Positions 8,997 through 17,589 of a stretch of DNA of 40,781 bases are shown here, piece after piece. Location of the stretch: contig CAHJWP010000006.1 in assembly GCA_903642255.1 (NCBI GenBank), positions 1 to 40,781 on the forward strand, read 5' to 3'. This DNA comes from Sphingomonadaceae bacterium (GTDB lineage: Bacteria > Pseudomonadota > Alphaproteobacteria > Sphingomonadales > Sphingomonadaceae). Under the pieces are notes generated by a model that was not told where the DNA came from, did not search any database, and saw nothing but the letters and a program-made list of their open reading frames with translations. Position 1 is the first letter of the stretch; every line of letters starts with the position of its first letter. The position numbers and the translations under genes are program-made.

Positions 8997-9940
8997 GCGG
9001 TCCAGCGGGCCAGCGCGCGTGCGGTTTCCTCGACCGCGGTCCGCGCCAGCGCGACGTCGCGCGTCATCTGCAGGAAGCCGTGCGTTGCGCCGCGCCAGAC
9101 GACGAACTCGGCCGGCACACGCGCCGCCTCGAGCCGCGCGAGGAGCAGCCGGCTGTCGTCGGATACGGTGTCGGCTTCGGCGATGCCAAGGAACTGCGGC
9201 GGCAGCCCCGTAAGGTCGGCGTGGAGCGGCGTCGCCAGCACCGGCGGGTCGGCCGTGGCCGGCCCGAGGTAATTGTCCCAGTACCAGCCCATCCGCGCAG
9301 CGGTCAGGCCGTAGCCGCCCTGCCCGAAGCGGCGCATCGTGTCGGTGTCGAGGCCGGGCGCGAAGCAGCCGTAGAGCAGCGCCCCACCGACCGGCATGAA
9401 CTGGCCCGTGTCGCGCAGGTGGACCGACAGCGCCAGCGCGAGGTTCGCTCCCGCGCTGTCGCCGGCGACCGCAACCCGCGCGGGGTCGATCCCCTGTTCC
9501 GCGGCGTGCTCCTGCAGCCACGCCCACGCCGCTCGGCAGTCGTCGAACGCGGCGGGGAACGGGTGTTCGGGCGACAGGCGGAAGTCGACGCCGACGACGC
9601 TGACCCCCGCGGTATCCGCAATGACCCGCATCATCCGGTCGTGGGTGTCGACGTTGCACGCGAACCAGCCGCCGCCGTGGATGTAGAGGACCGCACCGCA
9701 CCCGCGCGCGCTCTCGGGCTGGTACAGCCGCAGCTGGAGGTCGCCGCCTGCGGTCGGAACCATGAAGTCCTCGACGCGCGCGACGAACGGCGCGCCGTCG
9801 TTGAAGATCATCGCCGCCGCGTTGGCCAGCCGCCGCGCCTCGGCGGTCGGCAGGGCGGTGATGTCGAGCGCCGGGGCGGCCTTCGCTTGCAGGATGCGCG
9901 CGGCGAGGATCTCGGAATCGATGACGACGTCGTCGGCCAT
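8993..9940 (-). CDS. Alpha/beta hydrolase, HSL (family IV) esterase
   Basis: A 315-residue hormone-sensitive-lipase-type esterase. The oxyanion motif HGGGW is at 88-92 and the nucleophile Ser162 lies in AGDSAGA. The acid Asp257 (EADTVSDDS) and His287 (ATHGFLQM) complete the triad. The frame extends much further upstream, but ATG 9940 (MADDVVIDSEIL) is the natural start because upstream sequence overlaps the divergent SDR gene. The family hydrolyses short- or medium-chain carboxyl esters and lactones in the cytosol. It is tail-to-tail with the hydroxyacid oxidase and shares a 145-bp divergent intergenic region with the SDR. Substrate unknown. Confidence 0.92.
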   Translation of the reverse strand: MADDVVIDSEILAARILQAKAAPALDITALPTAEARRLANAAAMIFNDGAPFVARVEDFMVPTAGGDLQLRLYQPESARGCGAVLYIHGGGWFACNVDTHDRMMRVIADTAGVSVVGVDFRLSPEHPFPAAFDDCRAAWAWLQEHAAEQGIDPARVAVAGDSAGANLALALSVHLRDTGQFMPVGGALLYGCFAPGLDTDTMRRFGQGGYGLTAARMGWYWDNYLGPATADPPVLATPLHADLTGLPPQFLGIAEADTVSDDSRLLLARLEAARVPAEFVVWRGATHGFLQMTRDVALARTAVEETARALARWTA

Positions 9941-10085
9941 GGCGGGGGCATAGCATGGCGTCGCGCGGCCGCGACAATGACCAATGCTCGCCGCCCGATG
10001 ACAAAGTTTCGCGGCCGGACGGCGCGTTTGTGCGCGCCGCGCCGGCCTCGGTGCTGATAGTGGACACGGGGGACGGAGAACAGAT

Positions 10086-10829
10086 TTGACCGACGGGACG
10101 CGCCGCGTCGCATTCGTCACCGGTGCCGGCAGCGGCATCGGTCGCGCCGCCGCGCTGCGGTTCGCCGCCGCCGGTGCGGCGGTCGCGGTGGTTGATGTTG
10201 ATGGCGACGCAGCCGCGACTGTCGCGGCCGAGCTCGGCGAGGCGATCGCGCTGACGGTCGACGTCGCCGATGGCGCGGCGGTCGGACAGGCGGTGGCGGC
10301 GACCGTCGCCGCGTTCGGCCGGCTTGACTGGGCGGTCAACAACGCCGGGGTCAGCTGCGGCGCGCCGGGTCCCGACGACTGGGACGAGGGCGTCATGGCG
10401 CGCGCACTCGCGGTCAACCTGACGGGCACATGGCAGTGCATGAAGCACGAGGTCGAGCAGATGCTGGCGCAGGGCGGCGGCGCGATCGTCAACATGGCGT
10501 CGGTCGCCGGCCTCGTCGGGGTCGGCGGCCTCGCTTATGCCGCCAGCAAGCACGCCGTCGTCGGGCTCACGAAAGCGGCGGGCGCGCGCTATGCGCCGCA
10601 CGGCATCCGGGTCAACGCCGTCTGCGCAGGCACGGTCCGTACGCCGATGATCGAGCGAGCCGAGGCGCGGACGCCGGGTATGCTGGCCAGCCTTGTCGCC
10701 GCCCAGCCGATCGGCCGGCTCAGCGAGCCCGAAGAAATCGCCGATGTCGTCTTCTGGCTGTGTTCGGATGCGGCGAGCTATGTCGCGGGCCAAGCGATCG
10801 CCGTCGACGGCGGGTTCACCGCGATATGA
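10086..10829 (+). CDS. SDR family oxidoreductase
   Basis: A 247-residue classical short-chain dehydrogenase/reductase. The cofactor motif TGAGSGIG is at residues 12-19 and VDVDG follows strand 2, the acid favouring NAD(H). NNAG is at 85-88, and the catalytic set is Asn111, Ser139, Tyr151 and Lys155 (YAASK). The C-terminal RINAVCAG-like segment (RVNAVCAGTVRTPM) is standard. The start is TTG 10086, 7 bp after a GGAG at 10075-10078. The stop overlaps the CoA-transferase start by 4 bp, so the two are co-transcribed. Likely a hydroxyacyl-CoA or alcohol dehydrogenase step in the catabolic route. Confidence 0.93.
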   Translation: MTDGTRRVAFVTGAGSGIGRAAALRFAAAGAAVAVVDVDGDAAATVAAELGEAIALTVDVADGAAVGQAVAATVAAFGRLDWAVNNAGVSCGAPGPDDWDEGVMARALAVNLTGTWQCMKHEVEQMLAQGGGAIVNMASVAGLVGVGGLAYAASKHAVVGLTKAAGARYAPHGIRVNAVCAGTVRTPMIERAEARTPGMLASLVAAQPIGRLSEPEEIADVVFWLCSDAASYVAGQAIAVDGGFTAI

Positions 10830-12025
10830 GCGGCATCCTCGCCGGCCTGCGGGTCACCGAATGCGCCGCGTTCATCGCCTGCCCCTATGCGACGATGACG
10901 CTGGCACAGCTCGGGGCCGAGGTCATCCGGATCGACGCGCTCGAAGGCGGCCTCGACTACCGCCGCTGGCCGGTCACCGCCGCCGGGCGCAGCCTGTACT
11001 GGGCCGGCCTCAACAAGGGCAAGAAGTCGGTCCGCATCGACATCCGCACGCCCGCCGGGCAGGAACTGGCGCAGGCGATCATCGCCGCGCCCGGAGCCGG
11101 TGGCGGCATCTTCGCGACCAACCTGCCGGCGACCGGCTGGCTCAACTACGACGCGCTTCGGGCAAGGCGCGACGACCTGATCATGGTCGCCATCGTCGGC
11201 AATCACGACGGCTCGACGGCGCTCGACTATACGGTCAACTGCGCCGCGGGCTTTCCGGTGCTGACCGGACCGCCGGGATCAGACGCGCCGGTCAACCACG
11301 TGCTGCCGGCGTGGGACCTGCTGGCGGGCATGACCGCAGCGACCGCGATCCTTGCCGCCGACCGCCACCGGGGGCTGCAAGGCGCGGGGCAGCTGATCCG
11401 CATCGCCCTGTCCGACGTCGCCTTCGCGGTGGTCGGCGACCTTGGCTATCTCGCCGAATGGCAGATCAACGGGACGCTGCGCGAGCGCCACGGCAACCAT
11501 ATCTACGGCGCGTTCGGCCACGACTTCGCGACCGCCGACGGTCGCCGGCTGATGGTCGCGGCGGTCAGCGGTGGTCAGTGGAAGGCGCTGCTCAGGGCGA
11601 CCGGCATCGGCCCGGCGCTTGGCGAGGTGACCGGCGAGGCGGACCGGTTCGCCGCGCGCGAGCGGATCGTCGCGCTGCTCACGCCGTGGTTCGCCGCCCG
11701 GACGTTGACGCAGGCGCGCGCCGACCTCGATGCGCAGCGCGTCTGCTGGGGGCCGTATCAGGATGTCGCGCAGATGCTCGCCGAGGACCCGCGTGTCTCG
11801 CCGGCCAACCCGATGTTCGCCGACGTCGAACACCGCGACATCGGGCATACGCTGACCGCGCGGACGCCGATCGATTTTGGCGACGTCGCCGCGGTGCCGC
11901 CCGCCAGTGGCCCCGTCCTCGGCCAGCACACCGACGAGGTGCTCGCCGACGTCCTCGGCCTCGCGTCGGGCGCGATCGGGGCGCTGCACGACAGTGGCAC
12001 CGTCGCCGGGGCCGACGACCAGTGA
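10826..12025 (+). CDS. Class III (CaiB/BaiF) CoA-transferase
   Basis: A 399-residue family III CoA-transferase, which moves CoA between carboxylic acids through an aspartyl-CoA anhydride. ATG 10826 overlaps the SDR stop. LRVTECAAFIACPYATMTLAQLGAEVIRI is read from residue 8 and is the characteristic N-terminal CoA-binding fold (spelled in two pieces: LRVTECAAFIACPY, then ATMTLAQLGAEVIRI). Asp164 in LPAWDLLAGM aligns with the catalytic aspartate position of the family. An N-terminal GLNKGKKSVRIDI block is also typical. It would activate a free acid without ATP, complementing the NDP-forming synthetase-like gene at 4791. The donor and acceptor acids are unknown. Confidence 0.92.
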   Translation: MSGILAGLRVTECAAFIACPYATMTLAQLGAEVIRIDALEGGLDYRRWPVTAAGRSLYWAGLNKGKKSVRIDIRTPAGQELAQAIIAAPGAGGGIFATNLPATGWLNYDALRARRDDLIMVAIVGNHDGSTALDYTVNCAAGFPVLTGPPGSDAPVNHVLPAWDLLAGMTAATAILAADRHRGLQGAGQLIRIALSDVAFAVVGDLGYLAEWQINGTLRERHGNHIYGAFGHDFATADGRRLMVAAVSGGQWKALLRATGIGPALGEVTGEADRFAARERIVALLTPWFAARTLTQARADLDAQRVCWGPYQDVAQMLAEDPRVSPANPMFADVEHRDIGHTLTARTPIDFGDVAAVPPASGPVLGQHTDEVLADVLGLASGAIGALHDSGTVAGADDQ

Positions 12026-12044
12026 ACCGATGGGGAGACCTGCG

Positions 12045-13325
12045 ATGACCGTTGCCACCGAGACGCGGCCGGCCGCGGCGGACACGCGCCGCCCGGTCGA
12101 TGCGCTGTTCGAGCCGTTCGTCCTCAATGGCCTCCACTTGCCCAACCGTATCGTCATGCCGTCGATGGGCCACGGCAAGGCCCCCGGCGGCGTGCTTGCG
12201 CCCGAGTTCGAGGAGTTCTTCCGGCTGCGCGCGATCGGCGGCGCGGGGCTGCTGTTCGGCGAAGCGTCGACCGTGCCGCACGCCGTCGCGCCGGGGCGCG
12301 ACGACACGACACACTTCCACGGCATCCACTCGCTGGCGATGTACCGGCGGATCGTCGACACGGTCCACGCCAACGGCAACCGGATCATCGGCCAGCTCCA
12401 CCACAAGGGCGGGACGCGCTGGGCCCCCGATGCGCCAAACCCCTATCTGCCGTCGATCTCGCCGTCGGGACTGTTCCTGCCGGCGACCGAGGACGAGCGG
12501 CGCGAGGTGGTCGAGGCCGGCATCGCGATGACCCAGACCGACATCGACGAGGTGATCGACGCCTATGCGACGGCGGCGCTGACCGCCAAGCAGCTCGGCT
12601 TCGACGGGGCGGAGATTCACGCCGCGCACGGCTATCTGATCGACCAGTTCCTGTGGCATGTGACCAACCGCCGCACCGACGCCTATGGCGGCGCGCCGGA
12701 GAACCGCGCCCGCTTCGCCGCCGAGATCATCGCCGAATGCCGCCGGCGGGTCGGGCCGGACTTCCCGCTGCTGATCCGGCTGTCGCAGTGGAAGACGACC
12801 GACTATCGCGCGAAACTCGCCGAGACGCCGCAGGAACTCGAGAAGCTGTTGCGGCCGATCGCCGACGCGGGCATCGACCTGATCGACTGCTCGCAGCGCC
12901 GGTTCTGGCAGGCCGAGTTCGACGGGTCGGATATGAACTTCGCCGGCTGGACCAAGAAGCTCAGCGGCAAGCCGACGATGACGGTCGGCTCGGTCGGCCT
13001 CGACGGCGAATTTTATCACTTCCACTCAACCGGGCTGACGCTGAAGGAGGTCGGCCGCGGGGCCGACGACGCCAAGACCGACGCCGCCGCGCAGGTCAGC
13101 GCGCGGGGCCTCGACCGGCTGATCGAGATGCTCGAACGCGGTGACTTCGACCTCGTCGGCGTCGGGCGCGGGATGATCGCCAACGCCAACTGGCCGCAGC
13201 TGGTCCGCGAGGGACGGATGGACGAGCTGAGCTCCTACGGTGCCGACTCGCTGATCAACTCGACGACCTTCGCCCAGTACCAGCCGAGTGGTGCGCCGTC
13301 GGCGGCGTCGGAGAAAGGCGCGTGA
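12045..13325 (+). CDS. Old yellow enzyme-type NADH:flavin oxidoreductase (2,4-dienoyl-CoA reductase-like)
   Basis: A 426-residue FMN TIM barrel of the OYE family. ATG 12045 follows GGGGAG at 12031-12036. Key segments are LPNRIVMPSMGHG at the N-terminus, GAEIHAAHGYLIDQFL with the active-site His, and TNRRTDAYGGAPENRARF. The near-C-terminal FMN-phosphate region includes LVGVGRGMIANANW. The protein lacks the C-terminal FAD/NAD(P) domains of full-length FadH-type dienoyl-CoA reductases, so it is a single-domain ene-reductase. It probably reduces an activated C=C bond of an enone, dienoyl-CoA or ring intermediate. The SDR and CoA-transferase genes end 19 bp upstream. Confidence 0.9.
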   Translation: MTVATETRPAAADTRRPVDALFEPFVLNGLHLPNRIVMPSMGHGKAPGGVLAPEFEEFFRLRAIGGAGLLFGEASTVPHAVAPGRDDTTHFHGIHSLAMYRRIVDTVHANGNRIIGQLHHKGGTRWAPDAPNPYLPSISPSGLFLPATEDERREVVEAGIAMTQTDIDEVIDAYATAALTAKQLGFDGAEIHAAHGYLIDQFLWHVTNRRTDAYGGAPENRARFAAEIIAECRRRVGPDFPLLIRLSQWKTTDYRAKLAETPQELEKLLRPIADAGIDLIDCSQRRFWQAEFDGSDMNFAGWTKKLSGKPTMTVGSVGLDGEFYHFHSTGLTLKEVGRGADDAKTDAAAQVSARGLDRLIEMLERGDFDLVGVGRGMIANANWPQLVREGRMDELSSYGADSLINSTTFAQYQPSGAPSAASEKGA

Positions 13326-13351
13326 CGCGGTCTTGCGCCGTGTCAAAACCT

Positions 13352-13375
13352 GTGTGCAATATGAGATATATTCCG
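13352..13375 (+). promoter_or_regulatory. Candidate operator/promoter upstream of the first luciferase-like gene
   Basis: The 160-bp gap before the luciferase-like gene holds an AT-rich block unlike its surroundings. It has GTGTGC at 13352-13357, then an inverted repeat AATAT-GAGAT-ATATT (13358-13372), ending in ATTCCG. TATATT at 13367-13372 could be a -10 hexamer. A block with the same GTGTGC and ATTCCG ends lies upstream of 16753. The function is inferred only from position and symmetry. Confidence 0.3.
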
Positions 13376-13485
13376 TATGTCAGCACAACGGGGGCTGGTA
13401 GATGTCGATCGGGATCGGTGACGCGGCCAGCGTCGAACAGTTGAGGCCCGGCCTGACCGGCCGGATGATGGACAGGAGACTTTCA

Positions 13486-14685
13486 ATGGCGAGCACGTCG
13501 ATGAAATCCGGGATTTTCCTCGCGCCGCTCCATCCGGTCGACGAAAACCCGCACCTGCTGATCCACCGCGACCTCGAACTGATGGAGTGGCTCGACAAGC
13601 TCGGCTACGACGAGGCGTGGATCGGCGAGCACCACTCGGGCGGCTTCGAGACGATCTCGTCGCCCGAACTGTTCATCGCTGCCGCCGCCGAGCGGACGAA
13701 GACGCTGCGCTTCGGCACCGGCGTCATTTCTCTGCCGTACCATTCGCCGCTAATGGTCGCTAACCGCATCATTCAGCTCGATCACCAGACGCGCGGCCGC
13801 GTTACCTTTGGCTTCGGCCCCGGCCTGCTGGTCCAGGACGCCGCGATGCAGGGCATCGACCCGAATACACAGCGCGACCGCATGGCGCAGGCGCTCGACG
13901 TCATCTTGCGGCTGCTCGACGGCGAGACGGTGACCGAGAAGACCGACTGGTACAATCTGGTCAACGCCCGCGTCCATTTGCTCCCTTACACCCAGCCGCG
14001 GCCCGAGATCGCCGTCGCCAGCGCGGCGACGCCGTCGGGCGGGCGGCTCGCCGGCAAGCACGACCTAACCATGCTGTGCGTCGCGGCGACTTCGGCGACC
14101 GGCGGGTTCAACGTCCTCGACGTCAACTGGAAGGTCGCGTGCGACATCGCCGCCGCCGACGGCCGGGTGATGAACCGCTCGAAGCTGCGCCTGATGGGGC
14201 CGATGCACATCGCCGAGACCGGTGAGCAGGCGCGCGAGAACGTCCGCTTCGGGCTGATGAAGTACATTGACTATGCGCGCACCGTGACGCCGGGCCGCTT
14301 CGGCGATTTCGGCAGCAAGGACCCGGTCGACGTGATGCTCGAATCGGGGCACATAGTGATCGGCACGCCCGATGACGCGATCGGCGTGCTCGAGCGGCTG
14401 CGCGCCAAGCAGGGCACGTTCGGCGGCTTCCTCCACCAGGCCCACGACTGGGCCGACTGGGAGCAGTCGAAGAAGTCGTACGAGCTGTACCAGCGCTTCG
14501 TCGTGCCGCACTTCAACCGGTCGAACTATACGCGCGATGCGTCGTACGACGAGCTGAAGGACCGCTCGGTCGAGTTCAGCGGCGCGAGCCACGCTGCGGC
14601 ACAGGCGACCTTCGCCAAATACGGCAAGGAAGACGACGCCGCCGCTGCTGGTAAGCAGACGGGGATGATCGGCGCCACCGGCTGA
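13486..14685 (+). CDS. LLM-class (luciferase-like) flavin-dependent oxidoreductase
   Basis: A 399-residue bacterial-luciferase-like protein using reduced FMN or F420. Typical features are LGYDEAWIGEHHSGG near residue 40, the LRFGTGVISLPYHSPL block and the TRGRVTFGFGPGLL strand. The frame is open to 13402, but ATG 13486 has AGGAG at 13474-13478 with 7-bp spacing, so MASTSMKSGIF is taken as the start. Members of this subgroup act as monooxygenases on alkanes, alkanesulfonates or terpenoid ketones. Here a Baeyer-Villiger or hydroxylation role in the catabolic route is plausible. A GTG-started SDR follows after 4 bases. It would need a partner flavin reductase, which is not seen in the window. 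Confidence 0.9.
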   Translation: MASTSMKSGIFLAPLHPVDENPHLLIHRDLELMEWLDKLGYDEAWIGEHHSGGFETISSPELFIAAAAERTKTLRFGTGVISLPYHSPLMVANRIIQLDHQTRGRVTFGFGPGLLVQDAAMQGIDPNTQRDRMAQALDVILRLLDGETVTEKTDWYNLVNARVHLLPYTQPRPEIAVASAATPSGGRLAGKHDLTMLCVAATSATGGFNVLDVNWKVACDIAAADGRVMNRSKLRLMGPMHIAETGEQARENVRFGLMKYIDYARTVTPGRFGDFGSKDPVDVMLESGHIVIGTPDDAIGVLERLRAKQGTFGGFLHQAHDWADWEQSKKSYELYQRFVVPHFNRSNYTRDASYDELKDRSVEFSGASHAAAQATFAKYGKEDDAAAAGKQTGMIGATG

Positions 14686-14689
14686 GGCG

Positions 14690-15475
14690 GTGTCCGGTCT
14701 GGCCGGTCTGCGCGTCGTCGTCACTGGCGGCAGCCGGGGGATTGGCCACGGCATCGCTCTCGGGTTCGCCCGGGCCGGGGCGTCGGTATCGATCTGTGCG
14801 CGCGATGCCGCGCAGCTGGTGGCGACCCACGCCGAACTCGCCGCGATCGGCCCCGCACATGCGCAGGTCTGCGACCTTGCCGATGGCGACGCGGTTCGCA
14901 CCTATGTCGACGCCGCGGCGACGGCGCTCGGCGGCCTCGACGTGCTGGTCAACAATGCCTCGGGGTTCGGTCGGAGCGACGACGAGGCGGGCTGGGCGGC
15001 AGCGGTCGGCGTCGACCTGATGGCGACGCTGCGCGCCGGCTGGGCGGCAGTGCCGTGGCTGCGGCAGAGCGACCGCGCGGCGATCGTCAACATCAGCTCG
15101 ACGACCGCCTTCCGCCCATCGGTGATCGCGCCGGCCTATGCGGCGATCAAGGCGGCGCTGGTCAGTTATACCGAAAGTCATGCCAAGGCGCTGGCGAGCG
15201 ACGGCATCCGGGTCAATGCCGTCGCGCCGGGATCGACCACCGCGCCCGGCCACTTCTTCGAGAAACGTCGTCTCGCCGGCGACCCAACCTATGCCGCGAT
15301 GGTCGCCAGCATTCCCGCCGGGCGACTCGGCAGTCCCGACGAGATCGCCGACGTCGTGCTGTTCCTCGCCTCGCCGGCGGCGCGCTGGGTCACCGGGCAG
15401 ACGATCGTCGCCGACGGCGGCCAGAGCCTGTTCGAGGGCGGCGGCGTCACCGCAGCGGCCGGAAAAACGCCCTGA
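14690..15475 (+). CDS. SDR family oxidoreductase
   Basis: A 261-residue classical SDR beginning with GTG 14690, four bases after the luciferase-like gene. The cofactor loop is TGGSRGIG (12-19), with SICARD after strand 2. NNAS is at 88-91, and catalytic Ser137, Tyr150 and Lys154 (YAAIK) are all present. ARD in place of an acidic residue suggests NADP(H) preference. The C-terminus overlaps the convergent epoxide hydrolase gene by 29 bp. It is probably co-transcribed with the preceding flavin oxidoreductase and oxidises or reduces its product. Confidence 0.92.
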   Translation: MSGLAGLRVVVTGGSRGIGHGIALGFARAGASVSICARDAAQLVATHAELAAIGPAHAQVCDLADGDAVRTYVDAAATALGGLDVLVNNASGFGRSDDEAGWAAAVGVDLMATLRAGWAAVPWLRQSDRAAIVNISSTTAFRPSVIAPAYAAIKAALVSYTESHAKALASDGIRVNAVAPGSTTAPGHFFEKRRLAGDPTYAAMVASIPAGRLGSPDEIADVVLFLASPAARWVTGQTIVADGGQSLFEGGGVTAAAGKTP

Positions 15476-16603
15476 TCTCGTCGACCAGCGCGACCGGGTT
15501 CTCCATCGGCGCGAAGTGGCCGCCGTCGTCGATCACCGTCCAGCGCTGCAGGTTGTAATAACGCTCGGCCCAGCGGCGCGGCAGTTTGACGGTATCGTGG
15601 CGCATGATTGCGACGCCGGTCGGGGTCGGCACGACCGGGCTGCGGTCGTGCGACGGACGCCACGGGTCGCGCCGCGCCTCGGCGTAATAGCGCACCGAGC
15701 TGCCGAAGCTGCTCGTCGCCCAATATATCGTGAAGCCGGTCAGCAGGTCGTCTTTGCTGAACCGCCGCTCGACGTCGCCGTCGCTGTGGCTCCAGTCGCG
15801 GCGCTTCTCGAGCAGCCACGCCGCCATGCCGACCGTCGAATCGGTCATGCCGTAGGCGAGCGTCTGCGGTCGCGTCGCCTGCAGATAGGCATAGGCGCTG
15901 CCGGTCGCGAAGAAGCGCTCGTTGGCGTCGAACCAGCCTTCCTCGCCGTCGCCGTAGTCCTCGCATGGCGGCGCGTTGCCGGTGATGCCGCTCAGCGGCC
16001 CGATGAGGTGGAGGTGAATGCCGATCAGCCGCTCGGCGTATTTGTGGCCGAGTTGCGCCGTGACGAACGCACCGATGTCGCCGCCCTGCGCGCCGAAGCG
16101 GTCGTAGCCGAGGCGGGTCATCAGCGTCGCCCACAGGTCGGCGGTGCGGTGGTAGTTCTGCTTTGCCGCGCTATCGGCGTCGAAAAGCCGAAGCCGGGCA
16201 GTGACGGCACGACGACGTCGAACGCATCGGCCGGGTCGCCGCCGTGCGCCGCCGGATCGGTCAGTGGGCCGATCACCTTGCGCAGGTCCCAGAAGGTCCA
16301 CGGCCAGCCGTGCGACAGGATGAGCGGCAGGGGCCGCGGCCCGGTCCCGCGCCGGTGGATGAAATGGATCGGCAGCCCGTCGATTTCGGTCCGGAACTGC
16401 GGCTCGGCGTTGATCGCCGCTTCCTGTGCGCGCCAGTCGAAGCCGTTGTGCCAATAGGCAGCCAGCGTCTCGAGATAGGCGCGATTGGTGCCGTAGCTCC
16501 AGTCGGCGTTGTTGGCATCGAGCGGCCAGCGGGTGCGCGCGATCCGGCGCTTCAGGTCGTCGAGGACCGCATCCGGCACCGCGACGTGGAACGCTTCGAT
16601 CAT
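15447..16603 (-). pseudogene. Epoxide hydrolase (EHN-type alpha/beta hydrolase), one frameshift
   Basis: Two overlapping frames together make one epoxide hydrolase of about 385 residues. The first frame, from ATG 16603 (MIEAFHVAVPD), holds the EHN N-terminal domain, the oxyanion motif LSHGWPW and LPGFGFSTPI. The second frame, from about 16190 to TGA 15447, holds the nucleophile elbow GAQGGDIGAF and the C-terminal His in DDGGHFAPMENP. The frames differ by one base near 16160-16190; restoring one base after ATAGC would join PIA to AAKQNYH. The family opens epoxides to diols. Either this is a sequencing or assembly error, or the gene is broken. Both halves look otherwise conserved. Confidence 0.8.
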
Positions 16604-16688
16604 CGTGTCTTCACCCGCTCCCCGCACCACGATCATGCCGCGCCGCCGCGGTCATCGCCGCGCGAGAAAAAATGATGAGCGCCACACC

Positions 16689-16715
16689 GTGTGCTATATT
16701 GCGGAAAGCATTCCG
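16689..16715 (+). promoter_or_regulatory. Candidate promoter and operator upstream of the alpha/beta hydrolase
   Basis: GTGTGC is followed at once by TATATT (16695-16700), giving an extended -10-like TGC-TATATT. It is followed by the inverted repeat CGGAA-AGCA-TTCCG at 16702-16715. The position, 38-64 bp before ATG 16753, fits a promoter overlapped by a repressor site. It shares its GTGTGC and ATTCCG ends with the block at 13352-13375, so one regulator could control both transcripts. No regulator gene is seen nearby. Confidence 0.35.
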
Positions 16716-16752
16716 AAGTGCGATAGATCGCCCATAGCCTTGGGGAACGACG

Positions 16753-17553
16753 ATGTTCATCGCACCACTGCCCGATCACCGGACGATCGCCGGGGCCGAA
16801 GTCGAAATGATGATCAAGGGCACCGGCCAGCCGCTGCTGTTCCTTCACGCCGGGCACGGCGTCGAGCCGACCGATCCGCTGATCGACCATCTCGCCAAAA
16901 GCTATCAGGTCATCGTCCCGTCGCACCCGGGGTTCGGGGCCTCGGCGCGGCCCGAGGGGGTCGATACGATCGACGACCTCGCCTACGCCTATCTCGACCT
17001 GCTGGAGAACCTCGGCCTGACCGACGTCGTCCTCGTCGGCGTGTCGTTCGGCGCATGGCTCGCCGCCGAGCTGGCGATCAAGGGGTCGGGACGTTTTGCC
17101 AAGGTCGTGCTGATCGACGCCGTCGGGTGCAAGTTCGGCGACCGTGAGACGCGCGACATCGCCGATATCTATGCCACGACGATCGAGCAGATCCCCGACC
17201 TGTTCTTCGCCGACCACGACAAGGCGATGGCGGCGCTCGGCAACCTCGATTTCAAGGCCATGTCGGACGCCAGCGTCATGCGCTTCGCCCGCAACCGCGA
17301 GGCGCTGCTGCTGTTCGGTTGGTCGCCGACGCTGTACAATCCGAAGCTGCGCCGCCGGCTGCACCGCATCAAGGTGCCGACGCTGGTGCTGTGGGGCGCG
17401 CAGGATAAGGTCGTGTCGCCCGACTACGGCCGCCACTACGCCGCGGCGATCCCGGGCGCGACGTTCGAGGTCGTCGAGGCCGCCGGTCACTATGGCTACC
17501 TCGAGCAGCCCGAGGCCTTCGGGGCCAAGATCGACGCTTTCCTGACCGCCTGA
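16753..17553 (+). CDS. Alpha/beta hydrolase
   Basis: A 266-residue alpha/beta hydrolase. The nucleophile Ser98 lies in VGVSFGAW, the acid is Asp218 in WGAQDKVVSP and the base is His246 in AAGHYGYLEQP. LHAGHG forms the oxyanion-side loop. The size and absence of a signal peptide point to a cytosolic esterase, lactonase or C-C hydrolase of a degradation pathway. It heads a three-gene transcript with the second luciferase-like enzyme (36-bp gap) and a crotonase. The pairing with a flavin monooxygenase suggests hydrolysis of an ester or lactone made by that enzyme; this is inference. Confidence 0.9.
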   Translation: MFIAPLPDHRTIAGAEVEMMIKGTGQPLLFLHAGHGVEPTDPLIDHLAKSYQVIVPSHPGFGASARPEGVDTIDDLAYAYLDLLENLGLTDVVLVGVSFGAWLAAELAIKGSGRFAKVVLIDAVGCKFGDRETRDIADIYATTIEQIPDLFFADHDKAMAALGNLDFKAMSDASVMRFARNREALLLFGWSPTLYNPKLRRRLHRIKVPTLVLWGAQDKVVSPDYGRHYAAAIPGATFEVVEAAGHYGYLEQPEAFGAKIDAFLTA

Positions 17554-17589
17554 CCCCTGTTAGCCGGCGCGCGCCGGAGGAGAACCATC

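Noticed and set aside
9941-10495. N-terminal extension of the HSL esterase frame
   Set aside because: It runs antisense through the SDR gene and is low-complexity Ala/Pro/Ser; the family N-terminus starts at 9940.
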